From contig JAEUQE010000285.1 in the NCBI GenBank assembly GCA_016789785.1, positions 1 through 9,761 on the forward strand: 9,761 bases of DNA, in the 5' to 3' direction. Below, in pieces: positions 1 to 5,772 of the stretch. Below the pieces are notes generated by a model. The model saw nothing but the letters and a program-made list of their open reading frames with translations, was not told the DNA's origin and did no database searches. Origin of the DNA: Bryobacterales bacterium. GTDB taxonomy: Bacteria; Acidobacteriota; Terriglobia; Bryobacterales; Bryobacteraceae. Made by a program: the position numbers and the translations under genes. Numbering within the stretch: the stretch's first letter is position 1; the number at the start of each line of letters is the position of its first letter.

Positions 1-147
1 GGCGTCTGTCGCCGGAGCCGGTAGGGATCTGACACCAACTTCGTCGCCGCGTGTTGCCACGTCGCGACGGCGGCTGGAACCAGGATCCACCCCAAATTCC
101 GACGCCCCACGGGCAGTTCGCCCCAAAAAGTCCTTCGTGCTCCATCT
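1..147. other. Window-edge stretch without a confident gene
   Basis: No recognisable gene is visible here. On the minus strand an ATG at 145-143 lies 2 nt past the stop of the RHS remnant, has a GGAG 5 nt upstream, and stays open to the window edge (48 codons, beginning MEHEGLFGANCPWG). Another minus-strand frame with more GC-rich third positions is also open to the edge and reads like protein (contains FWGELPVGRRNLGWILV), but only a GTG could start it. Neither matches a family I recognise. Sequence left of the window is needed to decide between them. Confidence 0.3.
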
Positions 148-274
148 TTACTCCGGCTCCGGAACACTCTTTCCCTCTTGTCGGAGTAGCCACCTTTCGA
201 TCAGGGCGTTTCTCTGCTGGTCTTTGAGCTGATGCCGATCCGTAACAGATTTGCTAAACAGGTCCTTGACGGCC

Positions 275-294
275 TGCCCCCAAGTGCCCCCAAG
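275..294. repeat. Exact 10-bp tandem duplication in the RHS remnant
   Basis: The plus strand reads tgcccccaag twice without interruption, followed by a third partial tgc. The extra 10 bp shifts the minus-strand reading frame by one. Excising one unit joins the RHS frame to the downstream open frame, so this looks like the lesion that broke the gene, typical of replication slippage. Confidence 0.85.
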
Positions 295-353
295 TGCGCT
301 TGTTATCACTCTTCACAGCAGTATTACGAACGACAACATTGCCGTATCTGACG

Positions 354-380
354 AACCTCAAGGTCCACCCCTTGAAGGTT
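354..380. repeat. Inverted repeat inside the RHS remnant
   Basis: Arms aacctcaagg (354-363) and ccttgaaggtt (370-380) pair over 10 bp with one bulged base around a 6-nt loop. It lies just after the NNPLKYVDP core end, where the peptide changes from RHS-like to unrecognised sequence, so it may mark a junction. No T-run follows on either strand, so it is not an obvious intrinsic terminator. Confidence 0.5.
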
Positions 381-593
381 ACTGCGAGTTCGAAGTCCTC
401 AACCGCCGGATCGACATACTTCAGTGGGTTGTTTCGGGCGTAAACGTGCTTGTTGAAGCTCTGCGGGGCGCTGATGAACTCCTGGAACCGCTCCTTGTCT
501 TCGTCATTGCCGTTCTGCCATGACAGCCAATCAAGCGGGTCCGGACTGGTAAACCGCCCCTCTCGTTCGTCTTAATCAGTGGCCGGAAGGCCT

Positions 594-2042
594 TCACGCC
601 AGGATGTCCTTCACCACGTGCCCATGGACGTCCGTGAGGCGGAAGTAGCGGCCCATGTAGCGGTAAGTGAGCCGGGTGTGGTCGACGCCCAGGCAATGGA
701 GAATGGTCGCTTGTAAGTCGTGGACGTGCACAGGATTACTAACGATATTGTAACTGTAGTCGTCCGTTTCGCCATAACTGATACCGGGCTTGATTCCACC
801 ACCGGCCATCCAGACCGTGAAACAGCGCGGGTGGTGGTCGCGGCCGTAGTCCTCATCGGTGAGGCGTCCCTGGCAATAGACGGTGCGCCCGAATTCCCCG
901 CCCCAGATGACCAGGGTCTCGTCGAGCATGCCGCGCTGCTTCAGATCCGTCACCAGCGCGGCGGCCGCCTGATCCGTGTCCCGGCACTTCTTCGGCAAGC
1001 CTTTCGGAAGGCCACCGTGATGGTCCCAGTCGCGATCAAACAGTTGGATGAACCGCACGCCGCGCTCGGCCAGACGCCGCGCCAGCAGGCAATTCGCCGC
1101 GAAAGTACCCGGCTTGCGCGCATCGGCGCCATAAAGATCGAAGGTGGACTGCGGCTCCTTCGATAAGTCAGTAAGTTCAGGCACCGAGGTCTGCATGCGG
1201 AACGCCATTTCATACTGCGCGATGCGCGTGGCGATCTCCGGGTCACCAGCCTCGGCAAGCCGCTTCTGATTCAGTTCGCCGAGCGCATCGAGATAAGTGC
1301 GCCGGTCCTCGCGGTCGAAACCGGCGGGGTTGGAGAGATACAGCACCGGGTCGCCCACAGAGCGGAACTTCACGCCCTGGTAGCGCGTGGGCAGGAAACC
1401 GCTGCCCCAAAGCCGGTCATAGAGAGGTTGGCCGCCACCACCCTGGCCTGGCGAGATCATGACGACGAAAGCCGGCAGATCCTTGGTGTCGGCGCCAAGG
1501 CCATAGGCAAGCCACGAACCGATGCTCGGACGGCCGGCGATCTGCGAACCGGTCTGGAAGAAAGTAACTGCCGGGTCGTGATTGATGGCTTCGGTATGCA
1601 CCGACTTGACGAAGCAGAGGTCATCCGCGATTTTCGAAGTGTGCGGCAGTAAGTCACTTACCCAGGCCCCGCTGGAGCCGCGCTGCGCGATGGGAAAGCG
1701 CGAGGGTACCACCGGCAGACTCAGTTGCGTCGCCGACATACCAGTGAGGCGCTGCCCCATGCGCACAGACTCCGGAAGTTCGCTGCGCTCGTGTTTCTTC
1801 AGTTCCGGCTTGTTTTCGAAGAGTTCGATTTGCGACGGGCCGCCGGATTGAAACAGATAGATGGCGCGCTTCGCCTTGGGAGCGATGTGCGGCAGGCCGG
1901 GGAGTCCGCCCTCGCGAGCCTGAGCCGCCGGGCTGAGCAGGGATGCGAGTGCCGGAATGCCGAGGCCAGTAGCGGCGCGTCCGAAGAAGTAACGCCTGGT
2001 GAGGAGGGAAGCAGATGCTCTTGATTCGCCGGGTGTGCGCAT
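594..2042 (-). CDS. DUF1501 family protein with Tat-type signal
   Basis: This 482-residue protein belongs to the DUF1501 family, which is related to the sulfatase/alkaline phosphatase superfamily and usually encoded beside a DUF1549/DUF1553 protein. Residues 15-42 form a Tat-type leader: TRRYFFGRA, a hydrophobic stretch, and AQA as a likely cleavage site, suggesting export after folding. Family motifs are in order: [12 protein letters not shown] (64-75), [10 protein letters not shown] (149-158), DRDWDHHGG (336-344), WGGEFGRT (380-387), GRDHHP (400-405) and [11 protein letters not shown] (438-448). The His/Asp clusters are candidate metal ligands by analogy with the superfamily. The C-terminus [17 protein letters not shown] is complete. 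The start is set by an AAGGAG 8 nt upstream, inside the end of the preceding gene. The substrate is unknown. The second gene of a two-gene operon with the 2048-5125 gene. Confidence 0.92.
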   Translation of the reverse strand: MRTPGESRASASLLTRRYFFGRAATGLGIPALASLLSPAAQAREGGLPGLPHIAPKAKRAIYLFQSGGPSQIELFENKPELKKHERSELPESVRMGQRLTGMSATQLSLPVVPSRFPIAQRGSSGAWVSDLLPHTSKIADDLCFVKSVHTEAINHDPAVTFFQTGSQIAGRPSIGSWLAYGLGADTKDLPAFVVMISPGQGGGGQPLYDRLWGSGFLPTRYQGVKFRSVGDPVLYLSNPAGFDREDRRTYLDALGELNQKRLAEAGDPEIATRIAQYEMAFRMQTSVPELTDLSKEPQSTFDLYGADARKPGTFAANCLLARRLAERGVRFIQLFDRDWDHHGGLPKGLPKKCRDTDQAAAALVTDLKQRGMLDETLVIWGGEFGRTVYCQGRLTDEDYGRDHHPRCFTVWMAGGGIKPGISYGETDDYSYNIVSNPVHVHDLQATILHCLGVDHTRLTYRYMGRYFRLTDVHGHVVKDILA

Positions 2043-2047
2043 GGGAG

Positions 2048-5000
2048 TTACTCCTTGGTTACAAACTCATCCAGATTGAGCAGCATGCTGCCGACGCTCG
2101 CATAAGCAGCCAGTTCCGCCGGTCGAATGGACTTGTCGCGAGACGATGCCCCTTGTGCGAGATACTTGGAGGCGGCGGCCTTGTCCCGGGAGTAGCGCGC
2201 ACGGAACTTCTCCAGGGCGCGCGTGAGTACCGCGAGTTCGTCGCCGGAGGGTGAGCGCCCGACCGCCAGTTGAAACCCATAGGCCAGCGGATTCGATCCA
2301 CCCTCCTTCGCCATGCGCTCGCCAAGCTTGCGCGCCGCTTCCAGATAGGTCACGTCATTCATCAGATTCAGCGCCTGAAGCGGGGTGTTGGTGCGCGTTT
2401 CGCGAACGGTGCAGCCTTCCCGCGTGGGCGAATCAAAATTGATCATGGACGGAGGGGCGATGGTCCGGCGCCAGTAAGTGTAGAGGCTGCGGCGGTACAG
2501 GCCGGGACCGTTGTCCTCCGTGTATTTCCCACCGGAAAGCTCCTGCCAGAGCCCGGGCGGCTGATACGGCTTCACGGACGGCCCGCCCACCTGCTCAACC
2601 AGCAGTCCGGAGGCCGCCAGCGCCTGATCGCGCACCATTTCCGCCGGCAGCCGGATCCGCGGACCGCGAGCCAGAAGGCGATTCTCGGGATCACGCTGGA
2701 GTAAGTCAGGAGTGACTTTCGAGTCCTGCCGGTACGCCGCGCTCATCACAATGGTCTTCAGAATTCCCTTGACATTCCAGCCCGACTCCATGAACTCGAC
2801 GGCGAGCCAGTCCAGTAAGTCACCATGCACCGGCCATTCTCCCTGCGAACCGAGATCCTCGCCGGTTTTGACTAACCCAGTGCCGAACAGCATCTGCCAG
2901 TAGCGGTTCACGATCACCCTGGCAGTAAGCGGATTTGACCGGTCCACCAGCCACTGGGCAAGGCCAAGGCGGTTCTTCGGCCATTCGGGCTTCCAGCCGG
3001 GCAGTGCGGCGGGAATGGCGGCGGAGACGGGGTCGCCGGGGGCGTCGTAGGCGCCACGCTTTAGAATGAACGTCTCGCGAGGCGACGGGTTCTCTTTCAT
3101 CACCATCACGGTGGGAATCGAATCGTAGTATTTACGCCAGGCCTGACGTTCGCTCCGGAGAGCGGCGAGCGCCGCCCGGACTTTCTTGGGAGCGCCTTTG
3201 TCCAGAAACGCGAGATGGATCTTATTGCGTTGCGCTCCGGTGCGGCTGGCCTCCGGAATTCTCACCAACTCTCCGAGTGTTTCGAGTAACGGCAGAGTGG
3301 ACGCTTCCTCCGAAGTGAGCGGCCGGTTATAGACGCGAACATCGTCAATCAGTCCTCGGAAACGGTACTTTTCCCCCGCCCCGATTCCGATTCGGAAGGG
3401 CTGTTTCGGGCCGTAGGGGTAAGTGAGCTCGTCGAAATCGGCTTTCAATTCGCGTGATTCACCGTTGACATACATGCGCACGCCGGCGCCTTTGCGGTAC
3501 CCGTCGTAAGTGATCGCGACGTGCTGCCATTCACCCATCGGGAGCGGCTCCACGGTTTCAATACGGAGGCTGATATCGGTGAAGCGGCGCGTGGAGTGGA
3601 GGCGGAGTTTGCCTTCATGCAGAAACCACGTGTAACCTTCGCCCTCCCAATAGTCCTCCGCGCGGGAAGCGATGGTTCCGTTCAGCGACTCCGGCTTAAT
3701 CCAGGCGGCGAGCGTAAAGGGATCCTTGAAATCGAACTTTGCAACGTTGAGTCCTGCTTCGATCCCGCGCTTGCCATCGAAGCGCACGGCATTGCCCATT
3801 TTGCCGGGCTCCGTGGGGAGGCCGCTTTTGCCGGCATCGTCGAGCGGGAGGTGCAGCACGGCTCCCGCGGGCTTCCAGTCGCCAAGTTTACGGGCTTTCT
3901 TCTCCCACCGCGTCTGCTTCGCCGCGAGTAAGTCGCGCAAAGCGTTCCATTCCCTCTCGGCCTGGTTGAGGCGCGTGGTATGCTCCGCCATCTTCCGCTC
4001 ATGCTCGGGCAGAGGCGCTGGAATGAACGGCTCCTCGTTGCCGAAGTTATAGACGAGACCACGTTCGGGCACGTTATTGAAGAATGCGAACATGGAATAG
4101 AAGTCACGTTGAGTAAGCGGATCGTACTTATGGTCGTGACAGCGGGAACAACCCATCGTAAGTCCCAGCCAGACGGTGGAGGTGGTTTCCACGCGGTCGG
4201 CGACATATTCGGTGCGGAATTCCTCCTCCACGATTCCGCCTTCGGCATTGGTGCGATGGTTGCGATGAAACGCCGAGGCGATCCGCTGGTCGCGGGTCCG
4301 ATTCGGAAGCATGTCGCCCGCGATCTGCTCGATCGTGAACTGATCGAAGGGTTTGTTGCGATGAAACGCGTCGATCACCCAATCACGCCATCGCCACATG
4401 TCGCGCACACCGTCGCTCTGGTAACCATTGGTGTCGGCATAACGGGCGGCTTCGAGCCAGCGAATGGCCATTCGCTCGGCGTAGCGGGGCGAGGCAAGCA
4501 AACGGTCCACGGCGCGCTCATAGGCTGCCGGCGATTGGTCATGGAGAAACGCCTCGGCTTCCTGCGGTGTCGGGGGAAGGCCGGTCAGATCGAGTGTGAC
4601 GCGCCGCAGTAATGTGGACTTCGCGGCTTCCGGCGCGGGGCGCAGACCTTCTTTCTTCAGCCGCGCGGCGATGAAAGCATCAATGGCGTTGCTACCCCGC
4701 CCGGCGTTCGACGGCACCGCCGGACGCACGGGTGGAAGAAACGACCAGTGTTTCTGCCACGGCGCGCCCTCTTCAATCCACTGCCGGATGAGTGCTACTT
4801 CTTTCTCCAAAAGGGGCGCGTGGCCCGCGTAGGACGGCGGCATGCGAAGCGCGGGGTTCTTACTCGTGATCCGGAGATACACCTCGCTGCGCGCCGGGTC
4901 GCCACCGGCGATCGGGAATTTCTTGCGGAGTTGAGCCTTGGCCTCGGCCTCCTGGTCGAGACGCAGCCCCGCCTTGCGATTGGCGGAGTCCGGGCCGTGG

Positions 5001-5125
5001 CAGGCGAAGCAACGGTCGGACAGAATGGGCCGGATGTCACGATTGAATTCGACGGCAGCGTGCGCGGGGCCTGCGGCGGCGGTGTAGGCGAATATCCCAA
5101 GAATCAGGAGGACGGGGATGGGCAT
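2048..5125 (-). CDS. Secreted PSCyt1-DUF1549-LamG-DUF1553 protein
   Basis: This is a large exported protein of the Planctomycete-type cytochrome family, 1025 residues from the start chosen here. Residues 1-23 are a signal peptide ([23 protein letters not shown]). A PSCyt1 domain follows with the heme motif CFACH at 39-43. DUF1549 spans about 147-354 (DAFIAARL ... [10 protein letters not shown]) and includes a second Cxx[13 protein letters not shown], from 326. A LamG/concanavalin-like domain lies at about 421-604 (LHLPLDD ... [12 protein letters not shown] ... [13 protein letters not shown]). DUF1553 spans about 717-984 ([20 protein letters not shown] ... [15 protein letters not shown]). The frame runs open to 5293, but the 56 extra residues have no export signal and partly translate a dispersed repeat, so the ATG at 5125 is preferred; no strong Shine-Dalgarno is visible there. 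Family members are presumed to act outside the cytoplasm in polymer degradation or electron transfer, but the reaction is unknown. First gene of the operon with the DUF1501 gene. Confidence 0.9.
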   Translation of the reverse strand: MPIPVLLILGIFAYTAAAGPAHAAVEFNRDIRPILSDRCFACHGPDSANRKAGLRLDQEAEAKAQLRKKFPIAGGDPARSEVYLRITSKNPALRMPPSYAGHAPLLEKEVALIRQWIEEGAPWQKHWSFLPPVRPAVPSNAGRGSNAIDAFIAARLKKEGLRPAPEAAKSTLLRRVTLDLTGLPPTPQEAEAFLHDQSPAAYERAVDRLLASPRYAERMAIRWLEAARYADTNGYQSDGVRDMWRWRDWVIDAFHRNKPFDQFTIEQIAGDMLPNRTRDQRIASAFHRNHRTNAEGGIVEEEFRTEYVADRVETTSTVWLGLTMGCSRCHDHKYDPLTQRDFYSMFAFFNNVPERGLVYNFGNEEPFIPAPLPEHERKMAEHTTRLNQAEREWNALRDLLAAKQTRWEKKARKLGDWKPAGAVLHLPLDDAGKSGLPTEPGKMGNAVRFDGKRGIEAGLNVAKFDFKDPFTLAAWIKPESLNGTIASRAEDYWEGEGYTWFLHEGKLRLHSTRRFTDISLRIETVEPLPMGEWQHVAITYDGYRKGAGVRMYVNGESRELKADFDELTYPYGPKQPFRIGIGAGEKYRFRGLIDDVRVYNRPLTSEEASTLPLLETLGELVRIPEASRTGAQRNKIHLAFLDKGAPKKVRAALAALRSERQAWRKYYDSIPTVMVMKENPSPRETFILKRGAYDAPGDPVSAAIPAALPGWKPEWPKNRLGLAQWLVDRSNPLTARVIVNRYWQMLFGTGLVKTGEDLGSQGEWPVHGDLLDWLAVEFMESGWNVKGILKTIVMSAAYRQDSKVTPDLLQRDPENRLLARGPRIRLPAEMVRDQALAASGLLVEQVGGPSVKPYQPPGLWQELSGGKYTEDNGPGLYRRSLYTYWRRTIAPPSMINFDSPTREGCTVRETRTNTPLQALNLMNDVTYLEAARKLGERMAKEGGSNPLAYGFQLAVGRSPSGDELAVLTRALEKFRARYSRDKAAASKYLAQGASSRDKSIRPAELAAYASVGSMLLNLDEFVTKE
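2051..2056 (-). promoter_or_regulatory. Ribosome binding site of the DUF1501 gene
   Basis: On the minus strand AAGGAG lies 8 nt before the ATG at 2042-2040 and overlaps the last codons of the upstream gene, directly before its TAA (2050-2048). The overlap implies translational coupling of the two genes and fixes the DUF1501 start. Confidence 0.75.
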
Positions 5126-5139
5126 GACGGCTTGCCCAT

Positions 5140-5145
5140 ATTCTA
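5140..5145 (-). promoter_or_regulatory. Possible -10 element before the DUF1549/DUF1553 gene
   Basis: The minus strand reads TAGAAT 14 nt before the chosen ATG, one mismatch from TATAAT. No convincing -35 box is seen 17 nt upstream. If real it would give a very short leader, in line with the weak Shine-Dalgarno. This is speculative. Confidence 0.2.
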
Positions 5146-5266
5146 CAGGAAAGCCGCCGGCCCTGACTGCGGCGCACACGCGATTGGGGCGCAGTCGCGA
5201 GGTTTCCGGGTGCAAGTGAGATGGGGAGAAAGCCATCCGGGCCGCACCGGGATCTGGAGTCTCGAC

Positions 5267-5292
5267 ATTTTTCGGGCTCCAGAGGCGGTACA
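5267..5292 (-). repeat. Dispersed repeat, tail unit copy 1
   Basis: This 26-bp unit, read on the minus strand as tgtaccgcctctggagcccg followed by aaaaat, matches 5336-5362 with about three differences. It is what the frame-open upstream extension of the DUF1549 gene translates as YRLWSPKN, which supports the shorter start for that gene. Confidence 0.7.
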
Positions 5293-5335
5293 CCTGTCGG
5301 CCTCTTCAGCCTGTTTCGCGAGTTCCTGTTTGGAA

Positions 5336-5412
5336 ATTTCTTCGGCCTCCAGAGGTGGTACATGGTAACGCAGGGCTTCAGCCTGCCGCACCGAGACTCA
5401 TCTCGGTGCAGG
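5336..5412 (-). repeat. Composite palindromic repeat, copy A
   Basis: On the minus strand the order is a 9-bp hairpin (5388-5409, arms gcaccgaga/tctcggtgc with 4-nt loop), a second stem-loop (5370-5386, gcaggct/agcctgc with one bulged base), gttaccatgtacc, and the tail unit (5336-5362). The first stem-loop and flank resemble the REP-like palindromes common between genes of acidobacteria. Parts recur at 5618-5659 and 5722-5771. Confidence 0.75.
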
Positions 5413-5445
5413 GCGAGGTGAACGAAAATGTGCGATCTCTGCCGC

Positions 5446-5465
5446 GTCGATCACAAACATGGTGA
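5446..5465. repeat. 20-bp direct repeat, copy 1
   Basis: gtcgatcacaaacatggtga is identical to 5665-5684. In both places it follows the ctcatctcggtgcagg element, at 33 nt here and 5 nt in the second copy. Confidence 0.85.
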
Positions 5466-5543
5466 AGGCGAATCAAGCGGAACTGTAGTGGTGGCCGAGC
5501 GCTTATGATCCGGCCAGGGGCGCTTCGCCGGCCCTGAGCACGG

Positions 5544-5582
5544 GCCTCGACAGGAGTGTCGAGGCGGCAGCCTGAAGGCTGC
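5544..5582. repeat. Two back-to-back hairpins
   Basis: The first hairpin (5544-5565) has perfect 9-bp arms gcctcgaca/tgtcgaggc with a ggag loop. One base later the second (5567-5582) has 7-bp arms gcagcct/aggctgc. The second, followed by gttacc, is the counterpart of the stem-loop at 5370-5386 read in the opposite orientation, with swapped G-C pairs that preserve the stem. No T-run follows, so a repetitive extragenic palindrome is likelier than a terminator. Confidence 0.75.
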
Positions 5583-5617
5583 GTTACCAGTTCCTTCTGC
5601 CCAACGGAGTTACTGTA

Positions 5618-5659
5618 AGCCTGCCGCGCCGAGAGTAGACAGACTCATCTCGGTGCAGG
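5618..5659. repeat. Composite palindromic repeat, copy B
   Basis: agcctgccg, a hairpin (arms 5626-5634 and 5648-5656, one G-T wobble) and the 19-mer agactcatctcggtgcagg reproduce 5380-5412. Copy B carries 9 extra bases (gtagacaga, 5635-5643) in the loop, expanding it from 4 to 13 nt. Confidence 0.75.
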
Positions 5660-5664
5660 ACGCG

Positions 5665-5684
5665 GTCGATCACAAACATGGTGA
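5665..5684. repeat. 20-bp direct repeat, copy 2
   Basis: Identical to 5446-5465. Here the flanks allow a small hairpin gatcac (5668-5673)/gtgatc (5681-5686) that is shorter in copy 1. Confidence 0.85.
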
Positions 5685-5721
5685 TCCACTCGCCGGCCCT
5701 GAGCCCGGCCCACACATAACC

Positions 5722-5771
5722 GCGGACTGAAGTTTGCGTTGCCGTGTACGTGCCGCTGGAACCCGAAAAAT
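5722..5771 (+). repeat. Diverged composite repeat in opposite orientation
   Basis: gcggactgaagtttgcgttg, then ccgtgtacgtgccgctgg and aacccgaaaaat, follows the same order as the minus-strand read of 5336-5386 (gcaggctgaag-cctgcgtt-accatgtacc-ctctgga-ccgaagaaat), at roughly three quarters identity. Its end lies 1 bp from the stop codon of the alpha-2-macroglobulin gene. Confidence 0.55.
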
Positions 5772-5772
5772 G

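Larger units (their letters stand above)
148..571 (-). pseudogene. RHS repeat-associated core protein, C-terminal remnant, frame-disrupted
   Basis: Reading the minus strand from 571, right after a TAA at 574-572, gives a peptide opening DEREGRFTSPDPLDWLSWQN, followed by FNKHVYARNNPLKYVDP. This is the hallmark end of the RHS core (GRFxSPDP ... N-x-Y-x-Y-x-x-NNPLxxxDP) that precedes the variable C-terminal tip of RHS toxins. In this frame translation stops at 256-254 after 105 residues. An exact 10-bp tandem duplication at 275-294 causes the shift: removing one unit gives a continuous 137-residue frame ending at 150-148, whose tail includes TWGQAVKDLFSKSVTDRHQL and ends KSVPEPE. I do not recognise a fold in that tail. 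No start codon, no YD repeats and no upstream part are present, so this is a 5'-truncated fragment lying directly downstream of the DUF1501 stop, probably left by an insertion or recombination event. The RHS core call is confident; the nature of the tail is unknown. Confidence 0.78.
5126..5772. other. Intergenic repeat mosaic, no gene
   Basis: This 647-bp gap between two minus-strand genes carries no protein I can support. It is built from several short dispersed elements present two to four times, many palindromic, listed separately. A 14-mer cgccggccctgagc recurs at 5526-5539 and 5691-5704, with a 12-nt partial copy at 5155-5166. The gap must also hold the end of the alpha-2-macroglobulin transcript and the promoter of the DUF1549/DUF1501 operon, but no T-tailed terminator is visible. 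Confidence 0.7.

Noticed and set aside
251..523. 90-codon plus-strand frame in the left part
   Set aside because: It is antisense to the RHS core motifs, which are far more convincing on the minus strand.
421..696. 91-codon minus-strand frame overlapping the DUF1501 end
   Set aside because: It is an out-of-frame reading of the DUF1501 tail and of the RHS remnant, both of which have family motifs in other frames.
3980..4612. 210-codon open frame on the plus strand
   Set aside because: It is antisense to the DUF1549 domain, which is clearly coding; no motif of its own was seen.
4748..5368. 206-codon plus-strand frame reaching into the intergenic mosaic
   Set aside because: It is antisense to the signal peptide and PSCyt1 region and then runs through dispersed repeats; no recognisable protein.
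5388..5582. Hairpins as intrinsic terminators of the alpha-2-macroglobulin transcript
   Set aside because: None is followed by a T-run on the minus strand, and they belong to dispersed repeat families. A factor-dependent end cannot be excluded.
5446..5684. Spaced direct repeats as a CRISPR array
   Set aside because: Only two copies of the 20-mer exist, about 200 bp apart, with hairpins and other repeats between them and no regular spacers.
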